DNA of 64,000 nucleotides, from contig CP099842.1 in NCBI GenBank assembly GCA_030062745.1, positions 20,431,822-20,495,821 on the forward strand, read 5' to 3'. The notes beneath the pieces are model-generated. The model was not told where the DNA came from and made no database searches. It saw only the letters and a list, made by a program, of their open reading frames with translations. The position numbers and the translations under genes were made by a program. Positions 22,826 through 34,260 of this stretch are shown here, in pieces. The stretch is from Capitulum mitella. Its lineage: Eukaryota; Arthropoda; Thecostraca; Pollicipedomorpha; Pollicipedidae. Position 1 is the stretch's first letter. Each line of letters starts with the position of its first letter.

Positions 22826-23400
22826 CGGGGAGAGACCCGCTGTGAGTCGAGGAGAGACCCGCTCTGTGAGTCGAGGAGAGACCCGCTGTGAGTCGGGGAG
22901 AGACCCGCTCTGTGAGTCGGGGAGAGACCCGCTCTGTGAGTCGGGGAGAGACCCGCTCTGTGAGCCGGGGAGAGACCCGCTCTGTGAGTCGGAGAGAAAG
23001 CCGCTCTGTGAGTCGGGGAGAGACCAGCTGTGAGCGGGGGGAGACCAGCTGTAAGTCGGGGAGAAACCCGTTGCGAGTCGGGGAGAGACCAGCTGCAAGT
23101 CGAGGAGAGACCAGCTGTGAGCCGGGGAGAGACCCGCTGTAAGTCGGGGAGAGACCAGCTGTAAGTTGGGGAGAGACCCGCTGTGAGTCGGCGAGAGACC
23201 AGCTGCGTGAGTCGGGAGAGACCCCCTGCGTGGGTTTGGGAGAGACGCGCTGCGTGAGTGCGGAAGGGACCGTTCTGTGAATGCGGAAACGCCCGCTGTA
23301 TGGATAAGGAGACACCTGCTGTGTGAGTCGGGAGAGACCTGCTGCAAGAGTGCGGCCAGACCCGCTGTGCAAGCGTGAAGAGATTCAGGGAGTGAGTTGG
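22826..23400. repeat. 24-27 bp minisatellite, about 20 copies
   Basis: The unit GAGTCGGGGAGAGACCCGCT plus CTGT repeats with a 24-27 bp step and grows more degenerate toward 23400. It gives long repetitive frames (VSPRLTER-type on the minus strand) that are not genes. There are no unique spacers, so it is not a CRISPR-like array. Confidence 0.9.
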
Positions 23401-24990
23401 AAGAGCGTTCTATGTGAGTTGTGAAAAAACTGCGGCGTGAGTCGGAAGACCCCCGCTGCGTGAGAGCCAAGACATCCGACGGTGATTCGGGAGACACTCG
23501 CTGTACGAGTGCAGAGAGGCCCGCTGTGTGAACCGGGCCGACCATCTGGGTGAACCACTGACTTTCCGCTCGGCCGTGCTGGTACAGCGCGGCCATACGC
23601 GGGTGAGCCCCTAAACGCCAACTTTTGCTGGCGATATGAGCCAGGACACAGTTGCAGGTTTCTCGTTATACCGTGCTCCGCATGTGGAAGATGAATGGCC
23701 AGAGGTCCATTCATACGTCTGGGTAATGCCACATAAACGTAATTAGAGGAAAAAGCGTGGAAATATTTCTTCTTACGAGTAGGAATTGGAAAGGTTTTAA
23801 GAATACCTGTCTAGACGTTATGGAATATTGGAACACAGCACACGTTCATGTCATCAGATTTACTGCTACACATGGAGTACCTAATTCATAATCAATGTTC
23901 AAAGCTGTATGACGAAATAAGAATTCGATCCACCAATACGCACAAACTGCGTTCTTGCCATCTGTCCAAGGACGCAACACATCCCTGATTGTGCGCAGCG
24001 TTCATGGGAGGGATTTCCTGTGCTAACCGGTGCTGTCAAAGCTACATCAGCAATGCCGAAATTTAGCAACAGACCCACGGCTATGTACGTCAAGAATGGG
24101 TTTCAAAGTGACGCTGGTAACACCAACAATTATCCATAGTCTTCGCCCTTGGCAGCACTCCAAATTATATGTAACGCCATATCAAACAAAAGCAGTGCCT
24201 CTGCATTGCAAAAAACGGGTATAGCATTGCGAGCAGTAATCATGCTGTTGCCAGTCCTTGCCAAAAATACATAGCCTATGCATCTTCCTTTGTGCTTCCG
24301 TACTGTCATGTATGTAGTTCCAATATTTATGTTTAATCTAATGCTTTATGTTTCACCTAATGTTTAAGACTGACCATTTAATTTGGGTACTTGACTTTTC
24401 CAGCCACGTAAGTTTTCCTTGTCCCTTGTTTTTGCGTGATGGGAAGTTTAAGCGCTGATTACGTGTTTAAGTGTGTTTAAACATGTTTTTTGTTTGTTTA
24501 AACGTGTTCTAGATACAGCCTTTTTAAAGTGAGTGTACGAGGAAACAGCACAAAGCCAGAGCTTAGCGCCATCTAGCACATACCATAGCGGGGAGTAGCC
24601 TTGGACGAACCTTGCGAAGGCACCGTTTCGACACCAAAGTGGCCTTGCACGTTACCGCTGCGCACCAGAAACAACCCATAGCAATCTACGCTGAAATGAA
24701 GCGAACCGTGACTGTTGTGCGCAGGTGATGGGGAATATCACGTCGCTTTCAACTTACCGCTAATTTTGCTGACGGCGAGTAGGAATGCCAATGTTGCATT
24801 CCTGTTGCATGAAAATGACACCAGTCCGATCTATGAACAATCGTCAATTACTACAATTCCTGTTGCTGGAAATCGAGCTAGCCGACTTAAAATCTGACGT
24901 AACACCAGGTTGGCCCCCTCCCCCCGACTCCCTCACTCCGACTGACCTGGCCTGTCATGGCGCTGAACACGTCGTTCATCATCAGGACGC
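23401..24990. other. No gene seen
   Basis: Mostly AT-rich sequence. TTTAAACATG/TTTAAACGTG variants cluster near 24465-24515. No exon is recognised on either strand. Confidence 0.3.
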
Positions 24991-24999
24991 TCGGCGCGA

Positions 25000-25460
25000 T
25001 TCGCGCTGGCCGACTTCAACACGGGCGCCACGAACCGCCGCACCGCCCGCCGTGAGGCAGCGTCTCACGCGCGGCCCCTGCGCGCACCACTCGGCCCTGC
25101 CTGCAGCCGTGCGGGCGGCTCACAGCCCGTCTGATGACGCGTGCCGTCCAGCGCTACCGTCGACCTCCCTCTGAGCAGGCGCACGCGACACTCGCCGGCG
25201 GCCGGCGCCGCGCGAGCCCGGCGGTCCACAGGAGCCGTCGCGGCACACGACCGCCGCCCAATCAGCGCCCCGCCCGGCCGTGACGTCAGCCGGAGGACGA
25301 ACGGCCAGCCGCAGACGGATAGGCGGCTCCGGCTCCGGGAATTAGCCGCGGAAGAGGCGGAGATGCCGCGCAAGGCCGCCCGAGCTCACAGGCGCGCGAC
25401 GGGTTTGGGGATTCCGCGTTCCGAGGCTAAAAAGCCGAGACCGGTTCGTGCAGCTTCGTG
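25000..25460. promoter_or_regulatory. CpG island with CCAAT, GC-box and CRE motifs
   Basis: CGCCCAATCAGCGCCCCGCC near 25255 is followed within 15 bp by TGACGTCA near 25279, in a CpG-dense block. It is a second promoter-like island resembling that at 19.3-19.6 kb. No downstream exon was identified on either strand. Confidence 0.35.
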
Positions 25461-26616
25461 GCGGCCGGACATGACGTTCGAATGACGGGCGGATAGTATG
25501 AAGTCCAGATATGAAGAGAACAGAAGCGTCAGAACTAAAATGCAGAACGCAAACGCAAACGTATGCACAGTGATCAGTTCGAAATGCTGGAAAAAGACTT
25601 GGTGTATTCCATACAACTGCGTTGTACTTCGCTCACTGGCTGACCATGCATCCCGTATGTTAAGATTGAAGCAAGCCTGTAAATCTGCCTAAACTTAAGC
25701 ACTGTTAAGTTAACGTTAAAGTTAAAAGCACTGTGTTTTTCGCGTCTCCTTGCGTCTCACAAGCGGATCCAATGTCTCAAAGCGCACGCGCACCACAATG
25801 CACGTGTGCACTTTACGTCACCAGATGATAGTACTGCGATGAGTATTGCCATGACTAAACGGAGTCTTTCCGTCCATCCTGATAATAGCATGACGAACAG
25901 GCATACGGCCTCAGTCCAGATGTATTTTGACGTCAATATAATTGCATGGTGTCACTGCGTGGCTCGCGCGTTCCGTTGCGCAACGTGGCTGGTCAGCACT
26001 GCTTGAGAGCAGACCGGTTTTTGGTTACCCCGCACATACCGGGGTCATCGAGCATACACCAGATGATGGGTAAATTGAGTAAAGTCGTGTGCAATTGGAA
26101 CAAATATCAAAATTGCATCCGCAGAAACGTGAAGGAGCTAGGGGGCATCGCTCCGCTTCGTGAAATTTAACTTCAGCCCTATCGGGAAATATGTCTCCCT
26201 CCGTCTACTTCTTGGATACACCTGCGCTCCTGACCGAACCCCTAACATTGGCCCCATGTAGGCTTCAGACGACTGGAAGGGAGAAATCGTGCTTTCCAAC
26301 GAGCAGGTACCAAGGACGAATACAGTTGTGCACGATGGGAGAAAATATCGAAACACTGGCGGGCCACGTAAGTGACAGGCAGGTGTGGGAGCAACTGCGA
26401 CTTCGGCGGCGAGAAGTGACGCGACCTTTGTGTCCATAGATCACAGGCGTGATTATGGGTGCATATCAGTACAGTCGGCCGTTTCATGACAGGAAAACTA
26501 TCGACATCAGTGTAAATGCCGCGAAATGCAAAGAAAAAATATTAAGAAAATTAATATCTCAGTTCAGACTAGTACTTCATTCCGGCCTGGATCTGATATG
26601 AATCAATAATCACGTC
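25461..26616. other. No gene seen; dispersed repeat fragment
   Basis: Around 26140-26260 the phrases GTGAAATTTAACTTCAGCCCTA and TATGTCTCCCTCC resemble the inner part of the small dispersed repeats at 21.9 and 41.3 kb. Nothing else can be assigned. Confidence 0.35.
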
Positions 26617-27824
26617 GTTTTGGGGCGAATCGCATGTGATCCGGATGAATTTTAAAAATGCAGACGTGAATCGCATTTTTCTGTGATTCAAATGCTGATC
26701 TGGATCCAAACAATGTGACCCTGATTTTGATCCGGATGAACTACACCATCAATCCAGTCTGATTCAGTGCGATCAAATTATATATATGAAGCAGGAAGAT
26801 AAAATAGCATGACAATATGCTTGTGCAGAATACCTCTAGGTAGCAATACATCAAACCAAATTTCATTAGAGGATGCCAAGTGAGCCAGATGACCAACCCC
26901 CTTTCACAGCACCACGAGGTTTAAACTCACACAACCCAGCTGTTGGAAACATACCTAGTACCAAGCATACGCCACTAAGGAAACGTAAGATTAAAGGTCT
27001 TCATGAAGAATGTGGTCCTTTTTCGTAAAACAAACAACGAAGTCCTCCTGATACTTCTATTTAAGTCAAACACCCACCACCACGCACTGTTTAAACGCGG
27101 TGGTTTAGGTAGGCTCTCGGGGCACCTGCGCAATTCCTTAAATCATAACATGGCTTACTTTGTGTCATTCAATAATCGTGATGTCACTGGTTCCATCTAT
27201 TTTTAGCCAAACAGCGCCCTGGGCGCCTGTCCGTTTATCGACTTCTGTGTCTAGCGCAGTGTGGGCAATCATTGTCAACAGTGTTTCGTTATTGGGAAAA
27301 TAGTGGTGGATACATATCAAGAGACAGTCAGCAATGAAACGTAGTAGCCAGTAGGTAAAGCTGCTATGTACGGACACCCGAAGCTATGACTGCCGTGGGA
27401 GTGTTCTAATTTTAGGGACATACTAATACTGTGTTACATTTCTGTCTGTTACTTCAGTGAGGTACCTAGAAAGTAGAGTCTACCTTATTATATGCAGTGC
27501 AGTGCATTTATAGTGCTTATTGTATCCATGCAGTGTATTTATATGCCTACATATCATATGTATGTAGACATCTTCCATATGCATATATAGTCTAACACCA
27601 GTTTTGGTCATTTTCAAGCATGCTATCGGTTCAGATTCCGTATCATATAGCAATAAGTAATAATGACACATATATAATTTTATAATAAATGCAATTACAG
27701 ATATATAATTCATATTTTGAATCAATGCCTGATTGGAATCAACGAAGAACTTGTAAATCAATGTTTTATCCGGGTCAGTTTTTCAAAAAGTGGTACGAAT
27801 GACATTTGATTTAGATTAATCTCG

Positions 27825-27882
<58 letters not shown>

Positions 27883-28145
27883 ATAATAAATGCAATTAAA
27901 GATATATAATTGATATTTTGAGTCAATGCCTGATTGGAATCAACGAAGAACTTGTGAATCAATGTTTTATCCGGGTCAGTTTTTCAAAAAGTGATACGAA
28001 TGACATTTGATTTAGATCAATTTCGAAAAAAAACTGCATGAATCACATCTGACTCGGATCGGATTCCAAAAATAGCCATGATTCAAATACTGATCTGGAT
28101 CAATTCACTGTGATTCAGATCCTGATTCGCATCACCCAAAACATG
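26617..28145. mobile_element. Candidate DNA element with imperfect terminal inverted repeats
   Basis: The left end reads GTTTTGGGGCGAATCGCATG, followed by GATCCGGAT and CTGATCTGGATC phrases. The reverse complement of the right end reads TGTTTTGGGTGATGCGAATC, followed by related GATCCAGATC phrases. The interior is AT-rich, contains a 201-bp tandem duplication and an (AT)n tract, and has no transposase. It could also be a satellite-like repeat. Confidence 0.4.
27665..28020. repeat. 201-bp tandem duplication around an (AT)n tract
   Basis: The stretch from ATAATTTTATAATAAATGCA through TGCCTGATTGGAATCAACGA to TTTTTCAAAAAGTG occurs twice. GATTGGAATC starts at 27731 and again at 27932. The copies differ by few bases. 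The (AT)n run at about 27828-27876 lies between them. Confidence 0.85.
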
Positions 28146-29599
28146 TGGAGCGCAAGTCTGGTCTCAGTTAAGCGTGACGTATGAAAATCTATTATAATTT
28201 TGTGATCTTTCATAAGTTATCTCTCTTGTGATATCACTGTCCATTTAACATAACTGCCGTTTTTTTTAATTTTTTCCAGTTTCCCAGTCCCATTTATTTC
28301 ACGGTCATTCAATCATCAGTCCTGCTCTTAATATGATAAAACTCATGAAACTGAATGACGGCCAGACAGCAGTCTGTGTTCTCGGGATTCAAGGCGAGAC
28401 GGCCCTTTAAAAAAATAAATGCACACGCCGTTTTGAGGCCCACTTTTCCATGCACCGCCGCTAGGCGTAATGCCGATCGATTCGTTAAGCCGGCAGTTAC
28501 TGGAGGATTTCCCCACCTCGCACTTACACTCTCACTCAATACCTCCACAACCAGTGAGTTGATTCAACTGATTCAGACGAAAATAGACTGGCCTTGGCAA
28601 GTATGTTACATTTTTGGCCCTCAATATTATAGTCGCATGTTAGGTAACAAGTCACGCCGTCAATATCTGACCGATTTATGGCGTGCCATTCCCTGTGTAA
28701 AACTCGGAAATTACAGTTATCCTAACGGCGTGAAACATATGCACAAGATGTCAATAGCAAACGTGAATATGCCTGACAGGGTGGATAGAAGTGGATAATA
28801 AAACACCCCTGTATATTTGTGTTTTGCGCTAGAAAATCTTCAAGTCGCTGTCAGAAATTCCTTCACGACGTAAACTGACACCAAACTGGAAAAAATCCAA
28901 TTTTATAAATCCTAGTCATGATGACTTTACGTGAGGTCATGGGTAATCTGCAATGGTTTCTCATAAAATTCAAGCATACTGCGCACTGCCGAATACCCAT
29001 ATGACCATTATATAGATGAACGGATCAAGCAAATTAGAAACATGGCCAATTCGCGAAATGTCATCGTATTCATGACGTCATCTCCACATGGCCTTGGGTT
29101 GCCTCGACAAATATGTTTAACATAATACGCAAAATTAATTTACCAATGAGTACTGAAACTTCAACGATATCGCGCAGCTGGCTCACGAAGTTATCCGGTG
29201 GAGAAAACCGTGGTACGTCTTGTTATCCCCCTTCCTCCAGAAAGTCGCATGTTAACATAGGGATGCACGTGCATCTCCTTTTACGTCACAGTTTCGCCCA
29301 CGACTCTAGAGATGTAATAAGGCATGGAAATACCAAATCCAAGGAAAAATAGCGAGGTTTTGCGACTCATTGTGAACGGCGTATCGACAATCGCCTAAAG
29401 AACTAGCCTTTTGTTAAAAGGTCCGATAAGCTTGGGTCATGCACTGCTGCTTATTTTGTAATGTGAATTGTAACGTTTATTTTTATAACCATACACAGTC
29501 GTTTTGGCCGAAATTTCAACGTTTGCGAGCGTGGCTTCATGGCCAGCCAAGAAACGACAACATCAAGACCATCACGGGAGCTCCTTCAGCCGACTGTTG
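28146..29599. other. Unassigned region with one 147-codon open frame
   Basis: The frame at 28355-28798 (+) begins MTARQQSVFSGFK and ends MPDRVDRSG. It has no motif that I recognise, no clear splice context and no repeats, and an overlapping minus-strand frame at 28548-28309 is also open. I do not call either a gene. A TGACGTCA palindrome is near 29073. Confidence 0.25.
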
Positions 29600-29900
29600 A
29601 AACGACTCTTTCAACAGATAGACACCCACCAACTCGAGTCGCCACACCTCCCGTGGTGTTCCTCGTGGAATGGCCGGACAGCAGGCGGCAGGTCTCTCCC
29701 CGATTCGCCAGGTGTAACGGGATCCGACGTCGGCGCGCCGTCGCGTCGCTGGACGCCGCCTCTGGAGGGGCGGCCCCCTGTCGAGTCCCCCCTCCCCCGT
29801 CGACGCGACACGGCCGCGCATTCAGATTGAAATGAGGCACGGCGGCGCTGTCAGGGAATGTGTGGAATGTGGCGCCCGCCGCGCCCGAGCAGGTGGATGT
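29600..29900. other. Short GC-rich island
   Basis: CpG-rich with frames open on both strands and no recognised product. Confidence 0.35.
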
Positions 29901-29924
29901 GCCGCCAACTAAGAGCGCCGACTG

Positions 29925-30190
29925 CAGACCGTCTCGTCCAACCGGCTCATGTCTACAGACTGGTGTAGTCTAGGGATGAGGGCTGAAGATCCCGACTGGG
30001 CATGCCATCCAGCCGGGCCACGTTTGCGGAACAGTGCAGTCGGAAGCCCCAAACTGAGGACTGCCTCGTCTAGGTGGGTCTCGGTTACAGACTAGTGCAG
30101 TCTGGGGCACCAAACTGAGGACCGTCTCGTCCAGGTAGGTCCTCGTTACAGACTGGTGTAGTCTATGGGGGATTCAGACTCAGGACCATC
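29925..30190. repeat. Tandem repeat of about 60-65 bp, 3-4 copies
   Basis: GACCGTCTCGTCCAGGTAGG, GTTACAGACTGGTGTAGTCT and CCAAACTGAGGAC recur in the same order, best seen in the copies starting near 30059 and 30120. Confidence 0.7.
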
Positions 30191-31330
30191 AAAAGGGTGA
30201 GACACAACTGTGGACTGATCTGGACTGTCGAGGCCCTAGCCGAGTCGAACAGCCAAGGGCAAGAAGGATGGCGCCCAACACAGCTTAAGATATTGTATTA
30301 TTCAACTGTAAGATATTGTATTATTCTGTGGTCGTGCATGAAGAAAAAATCGCCTCAAGCTGGCAGGGTGCTGGCACACCATTTTCGACAACGCTTCTAC
30401 TGCCATTTTCCCAAGTTGAGCGCTGATCAAGCTCGCCGAGCCCGGCCGCCAGGTGGCAGCAGCAATAGGCCATCACGAGCGGTGGCTTACCCGTGCGCGG
30501 ATGCGAGGGAGAGAGGGGGAGGGAGAGAGAGAAGGAGGGAGAGAGAAGGAGAAAGCAGATGATTGACGAATGAATGAATGAACAAATGAAAGAAAAAGGA
30601 GATTACGAACGAAACAAATATGAACAAAGGTATCAATTTCCCGCGCAGCATTTTCATTTTTTGGCTTCGTACTAGGCGTATCAAATCTGCAATAGACCCA
30701 TCCCACTAAAAAAAGGACTAAAATCCGTCACAAGTCAGCGATCACAAAAATATGAATCGCGTCACCCAGCAAGAGAATGCATTCTTTCCGCATATTAGCA
30801 TAGCATCCACGACTGTCCCTATACACCTGCTGGATCGCAGAACTGTGCGAAGTCATGTTCTATTTGCGTAGCAGGGGAGAAGATTTAGACTACATCTCCC
30901 TGGCGATGGCCGGGACCTGGCGTTGACGTTCTTGAATGTGTGGCGCCACGCCACGATCGAGTTCAACATGATCGGGCGGTTCTTGCCATTTCTCCGGTGT
31001 CTGAATCACCACAGTTAATTCGCACAGGAGCATCGCTTCCAGGGGAACCCACATTGGATAACATCTGACGCCCATTTCTGTGTAGGCTAACTCACCAGCA
31101 ATGGCATCCAGTGTCAGCAGAGTTATGAAATATTGTGCAGATTGCAGCAGACTGCAGCCGGAGTTCAGGACCTCTGACGCACAAAGGAACACAAAGACGT
31201 GTCTGTATGCGCAGAACAAAAGTCACTATTTCTTATTAGCAGTCGAGCAAGAAATGCATTCCGAGTATCGTGGACAGCCACCACAAACCATACAGAATAG
31301 CGTTCAAATCGTACTCCCCGAAGGTCACAG
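30191..31330. other. No gene seen
   Basis: A purine-rich GAGA tract at about 30505-30550 is the only notable feature. A 109-codon minus-strand frame at 31219-30890 shows no family signature. Confidence 0.3.
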
Positions 31331-31760
31331 CCGGTTTCCGGAGAGCCGCGACAAGAGGAAGGTGTTCATCGGTCACCGGCGCCGTGGCCAGAACACCGCA
31401 CCTCCTGCCGGCACCGCGGCACCACACGGGTCCTCTGCGTCGTTCCACGAAACAGCCGCGACCTCAGTGTGAACCGCTGCACTCTGCCGCTCCCACCGGC
31501 CGCGAGTCCCCTCCGCCGCACTGCGGTCACAAGTCGGCGCCGGCCGCCGCCCCTGCAGCGGAGCACGCAGCACGCAGCGCGGCTCCAGCGGCGCCGGCCA
31601 ACAGCGGGCCATCGGCACTCCGGGGTCGCCGTTTGGGGCTGCCGGCGCCGACCGCGGGGCCGACCTTGGACCTGCGGGTCAGCCAGCCGCTGGGAGCGAC
31701 CCTGTGTGCATGGCATCGGCTGGCGGTCCCTCCCCCCCGAACTGGCGACAGGTCAAGGCT
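31331..31760. other. CpG island
   Basis: GC-rich block with several simultaneously open frames and no recognised protein. Confidence 0.4.
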
Positions 31761-32559
31761 GGTCTGCGAGGCCGAGGTGCTATCATGACGCTTTCGAGTT
31801 AACTGCACGGCTATATACGTGTTGAAATCATGTTTAAAAATTTGTAGTGTAAGCTTTAGGGTACAGATTGGCTCACGACATGCTTGTGGGGTTTGCTGGG
31901 CCATTTCCAAAGCTGGAAGTCCCATTCCGCAACGTGTCACCATCATCCTTGGCTTGTTCGATTGTTCATTCTAAGTCTGAATAATATGTGGATATCTGTT
32001 CCTTGCGCGGACTAGTTCTAGAAGTGTTCCCATTGTTTTCGTTTGATTTTTACCAACAGCTCGCACTCCACTCCATGGCTGGAGAGCCTAGGCGTGTTGA
32101 CCGGGCTTCGAACCGTCACTGTATGGATATATTTACAGTGACTGTATAGATGTCGACTGGAAAGAAAAGTGCTTCATCTGGTTAGAACACACCATTTCTT
32201 TTGGGAAACAAAATCCAGAAGCCCATCGTCCACATTTACTCCTTTTCCTAAATGGTATGTTCTGTATTTCGGCAACAGCCTGTTTGCTGAGATACAGAAC
32301 GCGTCAGCTTAGGGCATTAATTCCCATCAAGCAGCGGCTGCAATGACATATCCATTCTCTGTTCAAAAAACACGGATGGTAATGTTTCGCAGGGGTGTCG
32401 ATTTTTGCAAATGATTGGGGGCAGAGCCGAGGACCCGACAACTTAGCCTTCTCCCAAATGTGCGTTTCTCAACAGACTTAGCCCACTTTATCTTGGCCCA
32501 CGGAAATGTATAAGTTTTTTGTTACTAGTTATTGAAGTAAAAACCGCTTTTATTCCCAC

Positions 32560-32607
<48 letters not shown>

Positions 32608-33390
32608 GGATGGATAAGATAGATAGATTAACTGACAGATACACAGAAGATGACAAACAAATAGATACATCGCTTTAGACTTTGCTCTTTACTTTCTGCC
32701 TATCTGTGAGCTATTGCGGCCATTCTTTTCGTTATTGTTACTCATTTCCCTTTAAAATCGGCAGAAAATACTGGGGTGTCCTAACCAACATTGGGGGACC
32801 CAAATCCATACTGAGTGGGCCAGGACCCTCTCAAAAGAATACAAATCGACATCCCTGGTGTTTCGGTTACGCCTGATGGCTGAACGCGCCCACGTTATTT
32901 CAGTGCCAATCGGCGTGGTGGTGAGCGATGCGCTACAGGCAAACGGTCAGCACGCTGATCAAGGGTTCTGGGAGAACGCAGGCGCAGAATAAAACGGGGA
33001 GGGGGGACACAGCACCTCCTGAACCCGAAATTCCGCCGTAAAATCCAAGAATATTCTACACAGCCTTAAAATATTCCATCGGAAGAAGGGAACACGTTTC
33101 CTTTAGCTCCCCGGCTCAGCGCCTGCAAGGGTCTCATTACACGCAGCCCGGGCCGGCAAAGATACCGCGGCTGATAACCTGAGGTTCCTTGTATTCAACC
33201 GGAAAACAAACACTTCCTTAAAAACTTGCATCCCCGACCACCCCATCTCCCTTACGTATGCTCGCCACATCCTGGCAAGAATCAACGCCCACGCCGGTAG
33301 CTCCATTGCACAATTTCCTCCTTACGACTTCCTCCAATTACCGGCCCCGTTCAGCCCCTGTGCTTTTTCTTTTTGAGTGGGTGATACACA
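31761..33390. other. No gene seen; (AT)n tract
   Basis: An (AT)n run lies at about 32562-32605. The rest has no recognised exon. Confidence 0.35.
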
Positions 33391-33970
33391 GGCCGTCTGT
33401 GCCGTTAATTGGCCCGGGCTTGTGCAGCGACTGACCGGGGGCGCGCGCCCAGGAGAGCCCGCTCATTTCACCGAGCCAACATCCTTCCGGCGCGGCTCTC
33501 AACGGGGTGCGCGCGCCGCGCGCACAGGAAGTCTGCAATTACGCCGGCCGAGACGGTGGCCCGTTCCCACGCTTCCCGCGGCGGCCGGCGGACCGGGAGG
33601 CGCCGCGCGCGCCATCTATCCAGCGCCAGCCGAACCAGCCACCGTGGGAACGGCGCTGCGACAGGGGCGAGCGGCGCCGGCGCTGTTTTTGTAATCAGTC
33701 CGCCTGTCCAAACAGGACCGGGCCGGCGCGCTGTTTGCAGAGACGGTGTCGCCGTCACGGCTGGCGGCGGGCATGGCTCGGGCGCCGGCGGTGGCCGCGC
33801 CGCCGCCGGGCCGGCCTGGCCGCCCCAGTGCGACGCTGACCCCGCTGACCCGGCGCGGCGGGGGCAGCCGGACGGCGCCGCCGGACGCCGCAATCCGGAC
33901 CGGCGCCGTCCGGCTGGAGACCGCCGGACGCCGGTGTCTGGCAGGGGATACGACAGTTTGGGTCGCGAGA
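33391..33970. promoter_or_regulatory. CpG island with two opposed CSL-type motifs
   Basis: GC-rich island. TTCCCACG at 33564-33571 and CGTGGGAA at 33643-33650 are perfect reverse and forward matches to the CSL consensus, 79 bp apart start to start. Candidate Notch-responsive element or CpG-island promoter. No gene is assigned to it. Confidence 0.35.
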
Positions 33971-34169
33971 AACAGGAGACGGGCTGTGCGTGTCACAGGG
34001 GCCACATATCATTCAGTACGAGCTAGATTTACCTTAAAATTGGATAGTCTTCCCAATATGAATATCATGACGGGGAATACGAAGACGGTACACTTGCTAT
34101 GCTTTCTGATCTGTTTCAAAAGTCATTGGTACTACTCACCCTTCCCATAATTCATCCATTCCCTTTCAG

Positions 34170-34172
34170 CAG

Positions 34173-34211
<39 letters not shown>

Positions 34212-34219
34212 TGCGCGTG

Positions 34220-34258
<39 letters not shown>
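34170..34258. repeat. (AT)n microsatellite, two blocks
   Basis: Two AT runs are separated by GTCTGCGCGTGTAAATA. Simple-sequence repeat. Confidence 0.95.

Positions 34259-34260
<2 letters not shown>

Noticed and set aside
22826..23400. CRISPR-like repeat array
   Set aside because: The units are directly adjacent with no unique spacers, and the genome is eukaryotic. It is an ordinary minisatellite.
22655..23596. 313-codon minus-strand frame rich in SPRLTERV repeats
   Set aside because: The frame is produced by the 24-27 bp minisatellite. There is no domain, no splice context, and equally open frames occur on the other strand.
32104..32114. Perfect tRNA B-box (GGTTCGAAGCC on the minus strand)
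   Set aside because: No A-box at the right distance and no acceptor or T-stem pairing around it, so not a tRNA gene.
33409..34026. 205-codon plus-strand frame in the 33.4-34.0 kb island
   Set aside because: Arg/Ala/Gly-rich translation of CpG-island DNA with equally long antisense frames. No domain seen.
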